This document shows positions 53,416 through 63,857 of a stretch of 64,000 nt of DNA, in pieces; within the stretch, counting starts at the first letter, position 1; the number at the start of each line of letters is the position of its first letter. Source of the stretch: Qipengyuania citrea. GTDB taxonomy: Bacteria > Pseudomonadota > Alphaproteobacteria > Sphingomonadales > Sphingomonadaceae. The DNA is taken from the NCBI RefSeq assembly GCF_024171405.1, contig NZ_JALJZT010000002.1, forward strand, positions 2,418,001-2,482,000, in the 5' to 3' direction. A program made the translations under genes and the position numbers. A model generated the notes under the pieces. It was not told where the DNA came from, searched no databases, and saw nothing but the letters and a program-made list of their open reading frames with translations.

Positions 53416-54495
53416 CTAGTCCATCCCCGCAGCCTGTGCGAACTGGTACGCGCGCTCGACCAGCGGCGCGACGCGTTCGGACATCGACTTGGCATGCGCG
53501 CTCGAGGCGGTGCCGTCGATCACGCGCTTCTTGATGCCCTGCATGATCCCCGCCAGCCGGAAGAGGTTATAGGCGAAATACCAGTCCATCGGCGGGACGG
53601 GATAGCCGGTGCGCGCAACGTAGCGTTCGACCGCTTCATCTTTGGTGGGAATGCCCAGTGCCTCGAGGTCGAGCCCCTCCAGCCCCGCGCGGCCATCGTG
53701 CGGGTTGTGCCAGTTGAGCATGAGATAGCTGAAGTCGGCAATCGGGTCGCCCAGCGTCGATAGCTCCCAGTCGAGCACCGCGATCACGCGGTTCTCGGTC
53801 TTGTGGAAGATCATGTTGTCGAGCCGGTAGTCGCCGTGGACCACGCTGGATTCGTGCTGCGGCGGGATCGTCTGGGGGAGCCATTCGATCAGCCGTTCCA
53901 TCTGCGGCATGTGCTCGGTCTCGGACAGCTTGTACTGTTTCGACCAGCGGCTGATCTGCCGCGCGCAGTAATCGGTCGGCTTGCCGTAATCGCCCAGTCC
54001 GATCGCCTCGGGATCCTTCAGGTGTAGATCGGCAAAGGTGTCGATCATCGCATTGTAGATCGCGCGGCGTTCCTCGGGCGTGTTGTTGGGCAGCGAGCCG
54101 TTCCACAAGGACCGCCCGTCGGCGAGGCCCATGACGAAGAACTTGCTACCGATGACCCCGGGATCCTCGCACAGGCCATAGGTCTTGGGCACGGGGAAGC
54201 CGGTCGGGCCGAGCGCGTGCATCGCCTTGTATTCGCGGTCGACCGCATGTGCGCTGGGCAGCAGCTTGCCGAACGGCTGGCGGCGCAGCACGTAGCTGCG
54301 GTCCGGCGTGTCGATGCGATAGGTCGGGTTCGACTGCCCACCCTTGAACTTGGTGTAGCTGATAGGCCCGGAAAAGCCGTCGACATTGGCCTCGAACCAC
54401 GCGGTCAGCGCGGCGAGGTCGAGCTGGTCGGCCTCGGGCACTGCGACCGTGCCGACCATCTCCTTGTCGAAATCGATGGGCTGGTCTTCCGCCAT
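53416..54495 (-). CDS. APH/ChoK-type phosphotransferase (ACAD10/11-like kinase domain)
   Basis: A 359-residue aminoglycoside-phosphotransferase-fold protein with the glycine-rich/lysine region [13 protein letters not shown], catalytic Brenner motif [15 protein letters not shown] and metal site [13 protein letters not shown]. It resembles the kinase domain of mammalian ACAD10/11, which phosphorylates 4-hydroxyacyl-CoA so that it can be converted for beta-oxidation. A similar role is supported by the acyl-CoA dehydrogenase two genes upstream (inference). The ATG overlaps the alcohol dehydrogenase stop. Confidence 0.92.
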   Translation of the reverse strand: MAEDQPIDFDKEMVGTVAVPEADQLDLAALTAWFEANVDGFSGPISYTKFKGGQSNPTYRIDTPDRSYVLRRQPFGKLLPSAHAVDREYKAMHALGPTGFPVPKTYGLCEDPGVIGSKFFVMGLADGRSLWNGSLPNNTPEERRAIYNAMIDTFADLHLKDPEAIGLGDYGKPTDYCARQISRWSKQYKLSETEHMPQMERLIEWLPQTIPPQHESSVVHGDYRLDNMIFHKTENRVIAVLDWELSTLGDPIADFSYLMLNWHNPHDGRAGLEGLDLEALGIPTKDEAVERYVARTGYPVPPMDWYFAYNLFRLAGIMQGIKKRVIDGTASSAHAKSMSERVAPLVERAYQFAQAAGMD

Positions 54496-55580
54496 CAGTC
54501 GAACACCACCACGCTGCGGGCCGAGGTGCCCTGTTTCATCTTCTCGAAGCCTTCGTTGATCTTTTCGAGCGGGATGCGTTCGGCGATGATCGTGTCGAGA
54601 TCGAGCAGGCCGCGCATGTAGAAATCGACCAGCCGCGGCAGGTCGACGGGGAAGTGGTTCATCCCCATGATCGCGCCCTGCAGCTTCTTGCCCGACAGCA
54701 GATCCATCGCGCCCAGTCCGACCTTGCAGTCGAGCGGCATCATGCCGAGGATCGTGGCGGTGCCGCCGCGGCGCAGCACCTTCACCGCGAGGTCGGCGGA
54801 TGCCTGCCGGCCGACCGCCTCGATCGCGTGGTGCACGCCGCCGCCGGTGATCTTCATCACCTGTTCGACCGCATCGTCGGCCATGGCGTCGACCGTATGC
54901 GTCGCGCCCAGCACTTCGGCCAGCTGGCGCTTTTCCGCCAGCGGGTCGATCGCGATGACCTTGCCCGCACCGGCGATCTTGGCGGCATTGATCGTCGCCA
55001 GCCCCACGCCGCCGCAGCCGATGACCGCTACGGTTTCGCCGGGAACGACCGAACAGGCGTTGAAGATCGCGCCTGCCCCGGTGGTCACCGCGCAGCCGAT
55101 AATGGCCGCGCGGTCGAGCGGCATGTCCTTGTCGATCGCGACGCAGGCATGTTCGTGGATCAGCATCTGCTCGGCAAACGCCGACAGGTTGAGCATTTGC
55201 GCAACGGGCTCGCCGCCATTGCGCGTGATGCGCGGCGCGGCGGTCTGCGCCCGGCGGGTATCGCCGCCGAGGCACAGGGCCATCCGCCCGGTCACGCAGA
55301 ACTCGCAATGCCCGCAGAAGGCGGACAGGCAGGAGACCACATGGTCGCCCGGCTTGACCGTTTTCACCTCGCTGCCGACTGCGCGGACCACGCCCGCTGC
55401 CTCATGGCCCGGAATGGCCGGCAGCGGGTGCGGATAGGCGCCGTCGATGAAATGCAGGTCCGAATGACACAGACCGCAGGCCTTGGTGTCGATCAGCACT
55501 TCGTGCGGTGCGGGATCGGCCAGCTCGACCTCACCGATGGTGAGGCCGCCGACCTGCTCGAGGATTGCCGCCTTCGCCAT
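54495..55580 (-). CDS. Zinc-dependent alcohol dehydrogenase (class III-like MDR)
   Basis: A 361-residue MDR enzyme with catalytic zinc ligand Cys38 (CGLCHSDLHF) and His in IPGHEAAG, a structural-zinc Cys cluster (SAFCGHCEFCVTGRMALC), and NAD-binding GCGGVGLATI. It oxidises alcohols to aldehydes or ketones with NAD. It sits between the dehydrogenase and kinase genes with one-base overlaps on both sides, so all three are translationally coupled. The substrate is unknown; a hydroxyacyl intermediate is possible. Confidence 0.93.
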   Translation of the reverse strand: MAKAAILEQVGGLTIGEVELADPAPHEVLIDTKACGLCHSDLHFIDGAYPHPLPAIPGHEAAGVVRAVGSEVKTVKPGDHVVSCLSAFCGHCEFCVTGRMALCLGGDTRRAQTAAPRITRNGGEPVAQMLNLSAFAEQMLIHEHACVAIDKDMPLDRAAIIGCAVTTGAGAIFNACSVVPGETVAVIGCGGVGLATINAAKIAGAGKVIAIDPLAEKRQLAEVLGATHTVDAMADDAVEQVMKITGGGVHHAIEAVGRQASADLAVKVLRRGGTATILGMMPLDCKVGLGAMDLLSGKKLQGAIMGMNHFPVDLPRLVDFYMRGLLDLDTIIAERIPLEKINEGFEKMKQGTSARSVVVFD

Positions 55581-56914
55581 CAGCGCGTCGCTCCCATGTC
55601 GCCCGAGCTGAAATTGGCATTGCCCGCATTGGGGATTTTGCCGTCGCGCAGCGCATTGGCGCTGGGGCCTTCCTCGGGCAGATGCTTGGCAAACTCCATC
55701 CGCGCGATCGAGCGGGCGTGGACTTCGTCGGGGCCATCGGCCAGCCGCAGCGTACGCTGGTGGGCATAGGCATTGGCGAGACCGTAATCGTCTGACACAC
55801 CGCCGCCGCCATGCGCCTGGATCGCATTGTCGATGATGCGCAGCGCCATGTTCGGCGCCTGCACCTTGATCATGGCGATTTCCTGCTTGGCGGCCTTGTT
55901 GCCGACCGTATCCATCATGTCCGCGGCCTTGAGGCACAGCAGGCGGGTCATGTCGATATCGATCCGCGCCTGCGCCACGCGCTCTTCCCAGACCGAGTGC
56001 TTGTAGATCGGCTTGCCGAAGGCTTCGCGTTCCTGGAGGCGCTTGCACATCTTGTGCAGCGCTTCCTCGGCCACGCCGATGGTGCGCATGCAGTGGTGGA
56101 TGCGGCCCGGTCCGAGGCGGCCCTGCGCGATCTCGAAGCCGCGGCCTTCGCCCAGCAGCATGTTGGTGGCGGGCACGCGCACGTCCTTGAGCTCGACTTC
56201 CATATGGCCATGCGGCGCATCGTCATAGCCGAACACGGGCAGGTGGCGCAGTACGGTGACGCCCTCGGCATCGGTCGGCATCAGCAGCATCGACTGCGCG
56301 GCATGGCGGCCGGCCGAGAAATCGGTCTTGCCCATTACGATGGCGACCTTGCAGCGCGGATCGCCCAGGCCCGAAGACCACCACTTGCGGCCGTTGATAA
56401 CGTATTCGTCGCCGTCCCGCTCGATCCGGGTTTCGATGTTGGTGGCGTCGGAAGATGCGGTGAAGGGCTCGGTCATGAGGAAGGCGGAACGGATCTCGCC
56501 ATTCATGATCGGGGTGAGCCATTTGTCCTTCTGTTCGCGCGTGCCGTAGCGGTGGAACACCTCCATGTTCCCGGTATCGGGCGCGGAGCAGTTGAACACT
56601 TCCGACGCAAAGCCGATGCGGCCCATTTCCTCGGCGCACAGCGCATATTCGAGATTGGTCAGGCCCGGCCCTTCGAATTCGAAGCTTTCCTCGACATGAT
56701 GGTGGCCGTCATTGCGGGGCGGCATGAAGAGGTTCCAGATGCCTTCCTTCTTGGCCTTGGCTTTCAGTTCCTCGACCACGGGAATGACCTTCCAGCGATC
56801 GCCTTCGGCGTCCTGCTGCTTGTAGGTCGGTACGGCGGGACGGACGTGATCTTCGATGAAGTTCTTCACCCGGTCGCGCCAGTATGCTTGCCGTTCTGTC
56901 GGTTGGAAATCCAT
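55580..56914 (-). CDS. Acyl-CoA dehydrogenase (ACAD10/11-like)
   Basis: A 444-residue acyl-CoA dehydrogenase with the long-form N-terminus ([34 protein letters not shown]), FAD/substrate segments [20 protein letters not shown] and [16 protein letters not shown], and C-terminal [20 protein letters not shown]. The insert [16 protein letters not shown] is typical of ACAD11-like proteins. Together with the APH-like kinase downstream it re-creates, as separate genes, the two domains fused in mammalian ACAD11. It is first in its operon. Confidence 0.94.
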   Translation of the reverse strand: MDFQPTERQAYWRDRVKNFIEDHVRPAVPTYKQQDAEGDRWKVIPVVEELKAKAKKEGIWNLFMPPRNDGHHHVEESFEFEGPGLTNLEYALCAEEMGRIGFASEVFNCSAPDTGNMEVFHRYGTREQKDKWLTPIMNGEIRSAFLMTEPFTASSDATNIETRIERDGDEYVINGRKWWSSGLGDPRCKVAIVMGKTDFSAGRHAAQSMLLMPTDAEGVTVLRHLPVFGYDDAPHGHMEVELKDVRVPATNMLLGEGRGFEIAQGRLGPGRIHHCMRTIGVAEEALHKMCKRLQEREAFGKPIYKHSVWEERVAQARIDIDMTRLLCLKAADMMDTVGNKAAKQEIAMIKVQAPNMALRIIDNAIQAHGGGGVSDDYGLANAYAHQRTLRLADGPDEVHARSIARMEFAKHLPEEGPSANALRDGKIPNAGNANFSSGDMGATR

Positions 56915-56996
56915 CGTCTGATCCTCTTCTCTCTCAAATCGGTTGCGCCATGAAACTGGCAGAAGGTTGTGGCCAAGCCAAGTCCCGGCTCGGCGG

Positions 56997-58472
56997 TCAG
57001 GGGGTTATCGTGTGTCCATCAGGGTCGGCGCGGGCTGCCTCGTCCAGCGGGTCACGCTCCGCCGCATCGGGATCGCGCGACCGGCGCGCCGCCACCCGCG
57101 CTTCGTGCTGCTCGCGTGAAATCGGGAAGCGCGACAGCCAGAACGCCGCCACCAGCGCCAGCGCAGTGGCTACCAGCATGAACAGCCATACGAGCCGGGT
57201 CACGGTTTCGGGCGCAACCTCGGCCTGCGGCGTGCCGGGCGCCAGATCGATCGACTGCACGATCAGGCTGGTCAGCAGGATGCCGCCGCCAGTCGCGCAT
57301 TTCTGCACCAGCCAGTTGCCCGCGTAGAACGTACCTTCGGCGCGCTGCCCGGTGCGTTCCTCGAACGCCTCGACGATTTCCGCGACCATCGAGGTGGCCG
57401 AGATGATCGACACCACGCTGGCGGTATTGGCGCAGACCAGGAAGCCATAAAGTAGCGCGGTCGATGCGGTGGTGCCCGGCGTCGGCCAGGCCCCTGCGAG
57501 ATAGAGCGCATAGGGGCCGCAATAGAAGACCAGCCCGACCAGCGCGCCGATTGCCGCCGATTTGGGCTTGCCCCAGCGCCGGTGCAGCGGGCCGACGATG
57601 ACGAACATCAGCACCACCGAAAGGAACAGGGCGACCGGGTAAAGCTGGAAGGCGAGCTCGGAAAACTGCCATACGTAGAGATTCACATATTGCGTGATCG
57701 AAAAGGTCATGCCCTGCAGCACATAGGCCGCCAGCCCGCCCAGCGCGAAGATGACGAACGCCTTCTCGCGGAAGGCATCGAAAATCTCGGCAAAGGCCCC
57801 GCGGATCGAAAAGGGCGGCGGGCGGCGCGCGGGGAGCTGCGCCACGATATGGTGCTGCGCCGCTGCCGAGCCGATCACCGCCAGTGCCATCAGCGCCGCG
57901 CCGAACATGCCGTAGCTGGCATAGCCTTCGGGCTGGAGCTGCGAAGCGGGCGTGGGCAGGAAGACGGTGAACGCCAGCACCATCATCAGCAGTCCGCCGA
58001 GCCAGCCCGAGAGGAAGCGATAACGGAACAGCGTGGTACGATCGTCATAGTCGTCGGTGATTTCGGGGACGAGACTGACCGAGGGGACTTCGCAGGCTGA
58101 CAGCAGCAGCCGTACGCCCACCGCCAGCGCCACGATCTCCCAGAAGCCCGGGGTTCCGGTAAAGGGCGGCGACCACAGCACTGTCCACAATAGCGCGAGC
58201 GGCCACGGCGCCAGATAGAGCCACGGCAGCCGCCTGCCCCAGCGCGTATAGGTGCGGTCGGACAAATTGCCGATCAGCGGATCGACGATCGCATCGATCA
58301 GCAGCGCCGTCGCCAGCGCGGCGCCGACCGTGCTGGCATCGACCCCCAGTACAAGGTTGTAGAACGGCAGCAGGAAGAAGCTGAAACCGCTGTCCTTGAC
58401 CCCGAAGGCCACCGCACCGAAGCCGTGGACCAGCTTGAGGCGCTGGGGGAGGGGGCCGGTAACGAAAGGCAT
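56997..58472 (-). CDS. MFS transporter, GPH/MelB-type cation symporter
   Basis: A 491-residue protein with 12 hydrophobic segments and the GPH hallmarks: [40 protein letters not shown] (D-x3-P-x3-G-x2-SD-x7-GRR), and [17 protein letters not shown]. These carriers import sugars or organic acids with Na+ or H+. The start overlaps the stop of the upstream SDR gene (they share bases 58470-58474), so the pair is coupled. The substrate is unknown. Confidence 0.93.
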   Translation of the reverse strand: MPFVTGPLPQRLKLVHGFGAVAFGVKDSGFSFFLLPFYNLVLGVDASTVGAALATALLIDAIVDPLIGNLSDRTYTRWGRRLPWLYLAPWPLALLWTVLWSPPFTGTPGFWEIVALAVGVRLLLSACEVPSVSLVPEITDDYDDRTTLFRYRFLSGWLGGLLMMVLAFTVFLPTPASQLQPEGYASYGMFGAALMALAVIGSAAAQHHIVAQLPARRPPPFSIRGAFAEIFDAFREKAFVIFALGGLAAYVLQGMTFSITQYVNLYVWQFSELAFQLYPVALFLSVVLMFVIVGPLHRRWGKPKSAAIGALVGLVFYCGPYALYLAGAWPTPGTTASTALLYGFLVCANTASVVSIISATSMVAEIVEAFEERTGQRAEGTFYAGNWLVQKCATGGGILLTSLIVQSIDLAPGTPQAEVAPETVTRLVWLFMLVATALALVAAFWLSRFPISREQHEARVAARRSRDPDAAERDPLDEAARADPDGHTITP

Positions 58473-59335
58473 CAGGCGGCGGGCTGCGCCGCCTTCTTCG
58501 CCTGTTCTTCCATGGCTTCCAGCGCCGCGAACAGCCGGGGTTCCTCGGGATCCCAGCTATGCCGGGGGCCGAGCGTGATCCCGCCATCGACGATCAGCGA
58601 TGCGCCGGTCATGAAACCGGCTTCCTCGCTGGCGAGGAAGGCCACCGCATTGGCGATATCGATCGCCTGGCCGCCGCGCGCCACCGGCTGCGCATTCGAA
58701 GACATCTGCGCGATCGCCGCCTTGGCCATGCTCTTCATCTCGCCGGTCATCTCGAGGCTCGAGGTGAAGATATTGGTGTTGATGAAGCCGGGCTGGACCG
58801 CATTCACGCGGATGCCGTGCTGCGCCAGGTCGGTGGCGGCACATTTGGTCAGGTGCAGCACACCCGCCTTGGCCACTGCATAGGTGGTCGGCGAATAGCC
58901 CGGGCCGACTGCGGCCACGCTGGAGACATTGACGATGCTGGCGCCCTTGCGGTGTTTCATATGCGGCACCGCATAGCGGATGCCCATCGCCACCGAGCGC
59001 AGCAGCAGGTCCATCGTCCGGTCCCACGCGTCGGGCTCGACCTCGTCGATCCCCTCGCGCGCACCGCCTGCACCGGCATTGTTGAACAGCGTGTCGATCC
59101 CGCCGGTTTCGTCCGCCGCACGGTCCATCAGCGCCTTGATCGCCGCCGGATCGCACACGTCGCATTCGACGAAGCGGACGTCGCCCTCGCTATCGGCTGC
59201 GAGCTGCTGGCCGCCCGCGACATCGATATCGCTGGCGAAAACCACCGCGCCTTCGCCCGCGAACAACGCAGTTGCCGCCGCGCCGATACCCGATGCCGCG
59301 CCGGTCACGACGACGGTCTTTCCCGAGAATCGCAT
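58472..59335 (-). CDS. Short-chain dehydrogenase/reductase (SDR)
   Basis: A 287-residue classical SDR: cofactor motif TGAASGIG, acidic residue SDID after the second strand (NAD preference), NNAG motif FNNAGAGG, Ser in VNVSSVAAV, and active-site YAVAK, with a C-terminal extension of about 30 residues past the usual DGGITLG. It oxidises a hydroxyl or reduces a ketone in the lipid pathway around it. The start at 59335 omits upstream residues lacking conservation. Confidence 0.92.
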   Translation of the reverse strand: MRFSGKTVVVTGAASGIGAAATALFAGEGAVVFASDIDVAGGQQLAADSEGDVRFVECDVCDPAAIKALMDRAADETGGIDTLFNNAGAGGAREGIDEVEPDAWDRTMDLLLRSVAMGIRYAVPHMKHRKGASIVNVSSVAAVGPGYSPTTYAVAKAGVLHLTKCAATDLAQHGIRVNAVQPGFINTNIFTSSLEMTGEMKSMAKAAIAQMSSNAQPVARGGQAIDIANAVAFLASEEAGFMTGASLIVDGGITLGPRHSWDPEEPRLFAALEAMEEQAKKAAQPAA

Positions 59336-59513
59336 CCCTACTCTCTCCCCGAATTTCTCCGCGTGCAGCTTAGGGCAGCGGCGCATCGCGTCAACGAATT
59401 CCGGCTGACGTTACGGAAATGCAGGCGGCTGCGACTGGCCTTGCATAGGCGGGGCGAATCACCCTAACGTAAGCGTCAACATACCGCTGTTTTGAAAAGA
59501 GAGGATTCGGCCA

Positions 59514-60698
59514 ATGTCCGACAGCGCCCTTGAAGCCTTCCGCGCGGAAACGCGCGCATGGCTCGAAGCGAATTGCCCGCCCGAAATGCGCGAACCCGTC
59601 CGCGACGAGGACGATGTCTATTGGGGTGGCCGCAACGCAACCTTCAAGAACGATGCGCAGAAAGCCTGGTTCGAGGTCTGCCGCGACAAGGGCTATACCG
59701 TTCCCGCTTGGCCCAAGGATTATGGCGGCGCCGGGCTGTCGCCTGCCGAAGCCAAGGTATTGCGCGAGGAAATGACCCGCATCGGCGCGCGCCCGCCGCT
59801 GTCCAGCTTCGGCATCTGGATGCTCGGCCCCGCGCTGCTGCATTTCGGTACCGAAGGCCAGAAACAGCGCTTCCTCAATGAAATCGCCCGCGGCGAAATT
59901 CGCTGGTGCCAGGGCTATTCGGAACCCGGTTCGGGATCGGACCTGGTCTCGCTGCAGACCTATGGCGAGGACAAGGGCGATCACTGGGTGGTCAACGGCC
60001 AGAAGGTGTGGACCTCCTATGCCGACAAGGCCGACTGGATCTTCTGCCTCGTCCGCACCGACAAGGACAACAAGTACCAGGGCATCACCTTCATGCTCTA
60101 CGACATGGCGAGCGAAGGCGTGGCGACCAAGCCGATCCTGCTGATCAGCGGCAACAGCCCGTTCTGCGAAACCTTCTTCGACGATGTGACGGTGCCCAAG
60201 AGCTATGGCGAGGACGTCCCTGCCTATGTCGGTGAAATCAATCGCGGCTGGGACGTGGCGAAATATCTGCTCGGCCACGAACGCGAGATGATCTCGGGCG
60301 CCGATGGCGGCAACACCGGGACCATCGGCGCCGCACTGGCGCGCGCCAATGGCGACATCGATCCGGTGCTGCGCGCCGAACTGGCGCAGTTCGACGTCGA
60401 TGCGCTGGCCTATGGCGCGATGGGCGAGAAATTCCTCGACGAAATCAAGGTCGGCAAGGCGCATCCCGCGCAGCCGAACATGATGAAATACGCCGGGACC
60501 GAGCTCAACAAGCGCCGCCACGAACTGATGATGGCGGCGGGCGGCTCGACCGCGCTCGAATGGGACAGCGAGGAGACCGGCGGCGGCAAGCCATCGCGCA
60601 ACTGGCTGCGCACCAAGGCGAACAGCATCGAGGGCGGCACGTCCGAAGTCATGCTCAACGTCATCTCCAAACGTATTCTCGACCTGCCGGGAGCCTGA
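59514..60698 (+). CDS. Acyl-CoA dehydrogenase, large subunit of a pair
   Basis: A 394-residue dehydrogenase: N-terminus LEAFRAETRAWLEANCPPEM, PAWPKDYGGAGLSPAEAKVL, middle domain RWCQGYSEPGSGSDLVSLQT and VWTSYADKADWIFCLVRTDK, and C-terminal EGGTSEVMLNVISKRILDLP. GAGAGGA precedes the ATG at 59514. It is followed after three bases by a divergent second dehydrogenase, the arrangement of an alpha2beta2 enzyme. It is similar to the partial gene at the left window edge. Confidence 0.94.
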   Translation: MSDSALEAFRAETRAWLEANCPPEMREPVRDEDDVYWGGRNATFKNDAQKAWFEVCRDKGYTVPAWPKDYGGAGLSPAEAKVLREEMTRIGARPPLSSFGIWMLGPALLHFGTEGQKQRFLNEIARGEIRWCQGYSEPGSGSDLVSLQTYGEDKGDHWVVNGQKVWTSYADKADWIFCLVRTDKDNKYQGITFMLYDMASEGVATKPILLISGNSPFCETFFDDVTVPKSYGEDVPAYVGEINRGWDVAKYLLGHEREMISGADGGNTGTIGAALARANGDIDPVLRAELAQFDVDALAYGAMGEKFLDEIKVGKAHPAQPNMMKYAGTELNKRRHELMMAAGGSTALEWDSEETGGGKPSRNWLRTKANSIEGGTSEVMLNVISKRILDLPGA

Positions 60699-60701
60699 TC
60701 G

Positions 60702-61841
60702 ATGCCTCTTTATTACGACGACGACCAGGCGATGCTGGCCGATTCCGCAAGCCAGTTCATGGCCGAGGAAGGATCGACCAAGAAACAGCTGCGCCATTGG
60801 CGCGACCGCGACTGCAAGGATGGTTTCGGCCACGCGCTGTGGCAGCAATTCGCCGAAATGGGGTTCACCGGCATGCTGGTGGACGAAGATGACGGCGGGC
60901 TCGGCATGGGCCAGGTCGAAGCCAATATCGTGCTCGAGGAAATCGGTCGCAATCTGACCCCTTCGCCCTTCATGGCCTCCTCCGTGCTCGCGGCCACTGC
61001 GCTGAAGCATGGCAGCAATGATCTGAAGGGCCGCTGGCTGCCGCACCTCATCTCGGGCGAAAAAGTCTATTCGGTCGCCATCGACGAAGGCGCCAAGCAC
61101 CGCCCCGAACGCATCGCCTGCAAGGCGGAAAAGTCGGGCAATGGCTTCAAGCTGTCGGGCAGGAAGGACTTCGTGGTCTATGGCGCCAGCAGCGAGATGA
61201 TCGTCGTCGCCGCGCGCACCTCGGGCAGCGATAGCGACAAGGACGGCGTTACGCTGTTCGCCGTGCCGCAGGATGCCGCCGGGATGACGCACGACAGTGT
61301 GCGGCTGGTCGACAGTTCGATGGCCAGCCATGTCACTTTCGACAATGTCGAGCTCGATGGCGATGCGGTGATCGGCGAGGTCGATGGCGGCCGCGCCGTG
61401 CTCGATGCCATGCTGGTGGCGGGCCGGGTCGGCTCGGCCGCGGAAGGCGTGGGTGTGGCCCGCGGCGCGATGGACATGACCGTCGACTACCTCAAGCAGC
61501 GCAAGCAGTTCGGCAAGGTCATCGGCGAATTCCAGGCGTTGCAGCACCGCGCTGCGCATCTTTATTCCGAAGTCGAGATCGCCCGCGCGGTCACCGTCAA
61601 GGCCGCGCAGCTGGTCGATGGCGGCAGCGAAAAGGCCGATCTGATGGCCTCGGTCGCCAAGGCCAAGGTGGCCAAGGTCGCCGGGCTGGCGGTGCGCGAA
61701 GGCGTGCAGATGCACGGCGGCATCGGCATGACCGACGAATACGACATCGGCCTCTATATGAAGCGCGACCGCGCGCTGCAGGAATTCCTCGGCGACCAGT
61801 ACTACCATGCCGGGCGCGTCGCGGAGCTGTCGGGCTACTGA
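60702..61841 (+). CDS. Acyl-CoA dehydrogenase, small subunit of a pair
   Basis: A 379-residue dehydrogenase with a degenerate central domain (YSVAIDEGAKHRPERIACKA in place of the usual T-E-P-x-x-GSD) and intact C-terminal motifs YLKQRKQFGKVIGEFQALQH and MHGGIGMTDEYDIGLYMKR. It most likely pairs with the upstream gene, from which it is separated by only three bases. The pair parallels the one at 6647-8988. Confidence 0.93.
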   Translation: MPLYYDDDQAMLADSASQFMAEEGSTKKQLRHWRDRDCKDGFGHALWQQFAEMGFTGMLVDEDDGGLGMGQVEANIVLEEIGRNLTPSPFMASSVLAATALKHGSNDLKGRWLPHLISGEKVYSVAIDEGAKHRPERIACKAEKSGNGFKLSGRKDFVVYGASSEMIVVAARTSGSDSDKDGVTLFAVPQDAAGMTHDSVRLVDSSMASHVTFDNVELDGDAVIGEVDGGRAVLDAMLVAGRVGSAAEGVGVARGAMDMTVDYLKQRKQFGKVIGEFQALQHRAAHLYSEVEIARAVTVKAAQLVDGGSEKADLMASVAKAKVAKVAGLAVREGVQMHGGIGMTDEYDIGLYMKRDRALQEFLGDQYYHAGRVAELSGY

Positions 61842-61848
61842 TCAAGCC

Positions 61849-61927
61849 GTCACCCTAGCGAAAGCTGGGGTCGCGGTCGGCATGCTCCGCACGGGCGGCG
61901 AGCGATCCCAGCTTTCGCTGGGATGAC
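61849..61927. repeat. Dispersed palindromic repeat, copy 2
   Basis: The left arm GTCACCCTAGCGAAAGC then TGGGGTC (61849-61872) is complementary, with a few mismatches, to the right arm GATCCCAGCTTTCGCTGG then GATGAC (61904-61927). The right arm is identical to that at 40262-40285. The spacer of 31 bases differs from that of copy 1. It lies between two genes on the plus strand. Confidence 0.85.
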
Positions 61928-61942
61928 GAAAGGATGAATTAA

Positions 61943-62740
61943 ATGAACCTAGAAGACCTGTTCAGCCTCAAGGGGCGCGTTGCGCTGGTTACCGGCGGCA
62001 GCCGCGGCATCGGCAAGATGATCGTCGAGGGCTTCCTCGCCGCGGGCATCGACCGCGTCTATATCAGCGCTCGCAAGATCAACGAGATCGAGGAAACCTG
62101 CGCCGAACTGGGCGAACGGGTGATCGGCATCCAGGGCGATCTGTCGACCATCGACGGGATCGAAGCGCTGGTGGAAGAACTGTCGGGCCGCGAAAGCAAG
62201 CTCGACATTCTCGTCAATAACGCCGGGGCTGCCTGGGGCGTCGATTATCTCGACTTCCCCGAGGCGGGCTGGGACAAGGTCATGGACCTCAACGTCAAGA
62301 CGCCCTTCTTCCTCACGCAGAAGCTGCACACGCTGCTGACGGCCGCGGCCAGCGCGGACAAGCCGGGCAAGGTGATCAACATCACCTCGATCGACGGCCA
62401 GCGGGTCAACCCGTGGGAAACCTACAGCTATCAGGCATCGAAGGCCGCGCTGATCCATCTGACGCGGCGGATGGCCGCACGGCTGGTCAAGGATCACGTC
62501 TATGTCACCAGCCTCGCACCGGGGGCCTTCCCGTCGAACATGAACCGCGCGGCGCGCGACCACGAAGACGCGAGCGCGGCGGGCATTCCGTCGAAGCGCG
62601 TGGGCGACAAGTTCGATATGGGCGGCACCGCAGTCTATCTCGCCAGCCGTGCGGGCGATTATACGATCGGCGAAACGCTCACCGTCGATGGCGGGATCGT
62701 CAACGCCCTGCTGCCGACCCACTTCGCCGAACCCAGCTAA
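61943..62740 (+). CDS. SDR-family oxidoreductase (3-oxoacyl reductase / gluconate dehydrogenase-like)
   Basis: A 265-residue classical SDR: VTGGSRGIGKM cofactor motif, SARK (Arg after the second strand, NADP preference), NNAGAAWGV, Ser in NITSIDGQRV, active site YSYQASKAAL (Y-x3-K with the Tyr in YQASK), and C-terminal ETLTVDGGIV. It may handle the hydroxyacyl step of the pathway fed by the dehydrogenase pair upstream. The gap to that pair contains the palindromic repeat. Confidence 0.92.
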   Translation: MNLEDLFSLKGRVALVTGGSRGIGKMIVEGFLAAGIDRVYISARKINEIEETCAELGERVIGIQGDLSTIDGIEALVEELSGRESKLDILVNNAGAAWGVDYLDFPEAGWDKVMDLNVKTPFFLTQKLHTLLTAAASADKPGKVINITSIDGQRVNPWETYSYQASKAALIHLTRRMAARLVKDHVYVTSLAPGAFPSNMNRAARDHEDASAAGIPSKRVGDKFDMGGTAVYLASRAGDYTIGETLTVDGGIVNALLPTHFAEPS

Positions 62741-62743
62741 GGC

Positions 62744-62764
62744 CGGGTCGGCGGGGGCGACCCG
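62744..62764. terminator. Short stem-loop between convergent genes
   Basis: CGGGTCG (62744-62750) pairs with CGACCCG (62758-62764) with a seven-base loop. It fills the 24-base gap between convergent stops but has no T-tract, so function as a terminator is uncertain. Confidence 0.4.
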
Positions 62765-63742
62765 TCAGGCGCAGAGGATGCAATTGCGGCCCGCGGCCTT
62801 GGCGCGATAAAGCGCCTGGTCGGCCTGCCGCAGCGATGCCGCATTGGCCTCGGCCCCGCCGGTGGCCAGTGCGACGCCGCCCGAGAACGAGATCAGCCCC
62901 ATCGGCTCGTCGGTCTCGCGCAGCTTGAATTCCTTGTCGGCCAATTCGCTGCGCGCGAAATCGAGCAGCTTGACCGCCGCGGCGGCATCGTCGGACGGGA
63001 TGACGACGATGAATTCCTCGCCGCCCCACCGGCCCACGAAATGCGGGCTGCAGGCGTCGTCCAGCGTATCCGCAACCAGCTTGATCACGCGGTCGCCGAC
63101 ATTGTGGCCATAGCGGTCGTTGACCGATTTGAAGTGGTCGATATCGCATAGCGCGATGATCCGCGGTTCGCCTTTCGCCGCGAGTTCGCCGAGATAGCCG
63201 TCGATCGCCCGGCGATTGGCAAGGCCGGTCAATTCGTCGCGCTGGGCATCGTGGCGCGCCGCCTCGAGCTCCTCGCGCAGCGCCTTGACTTCGTCCATCG
63301 CCGCGATCAGCCGGGTCTGCGTGTCGAGCGATTGCTCGATCATCCGCGCGACGATGGACAGCGTATTGCTGCTGTCGCCCGAAAATGCGCCCGCCTCTTC
63401 GCTCAGTTCACGCGCAAAGGCGCCGGTGGCATCGGCTGCCGAGGACGCGAGTTCGCCCAGCTTGATCGCCTGGTGCCGCAGATGCGCGGTCAGTTCGCCG
63501 TCATTGCGTTCCTGCGACCCGAATATCGCGATCCCGCCGTGGCGATCGAAAATCTCGTCCGCCTCGTCCTGCTTGATGCGGTAGCCTTCGGCGATGATCG
63601 CCTCGACCGCGCGGCCCATGGGCGAGCCCGCGTCGTTCAGCGCGATATAGGCGAGCGTGTAATTCTGCGGGGAGGGCGGCAGCCGGTGGCGTTCGAGAAA
63701 CGCCATGACCTTCGCCGCATGATCGGACTGCATCGGGGACAT
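62765..63742 (-). CDS. Diguanylate cyclase (GGDEF domain)
   Basis: A 325-residue protein: an N-terminal helical sensory region (about 1-165, with a coiled coil MDEVKALREELEAARHDA before the cyclase) and a GGDEF domain with DELTGLANRRAID, CDIDHFKSVNDRYGHNVGD and active-site RWGGEEFIVV. It makes c-di-GMP from GTP. No RxxD inhibitory site is seen five residues before GGEEF. The sensory part has no transmembrane helix, so it is cytoplasmic. ATG 63742 or 63733 are both possible starts. Confidence 0.94.
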   Translation of the reverse strand: MSPMQSDHAAKVMAFLERHRLPPSPQNYTLAYIALNDAGSPMGRAVEAIIAEGYRIKQDEADEIFDRHGGIAIFGSQERNDGELTAHLRHQAIKLGELASSAADATGAFARELSEEAGAFSGDSSNTLSIVARMIEQSLDTQTRLIAAMDEVKALREELEAARHDAQRDELTGLANRRAIDGYLGELAAKGEPRIIALCDIDHFKSVNDRYGHNVGDRVIKLVADTLDDACSPHFVGRWGGEEFIVVIPSDDAAAAVKLLDFARSELADKEFKLRETDEPMGLISFSGGVALATGGAEANAASLRQADQALYRAKAAGRNCILCA

Positions 63743-63857
63743 ATTTATCCGGCCGCCTCGAACTCTTGCCAAAACTCTGCCCGCCTAACGGTTGGCGGCG
63801 CGAAAAGGGCCCAAAGATTGAACATGCGCATATGCTGCGGGGTATCCCGGGCCCGTG

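Noticed and set aside
59391-61808. An 805-codon minus-strand open frame
   Set aside because: Antisense to the acyl-CoA dehydrogenase pair; the His/Val/Leu-rich low-complexity translation is typical of GC-rich shadows.
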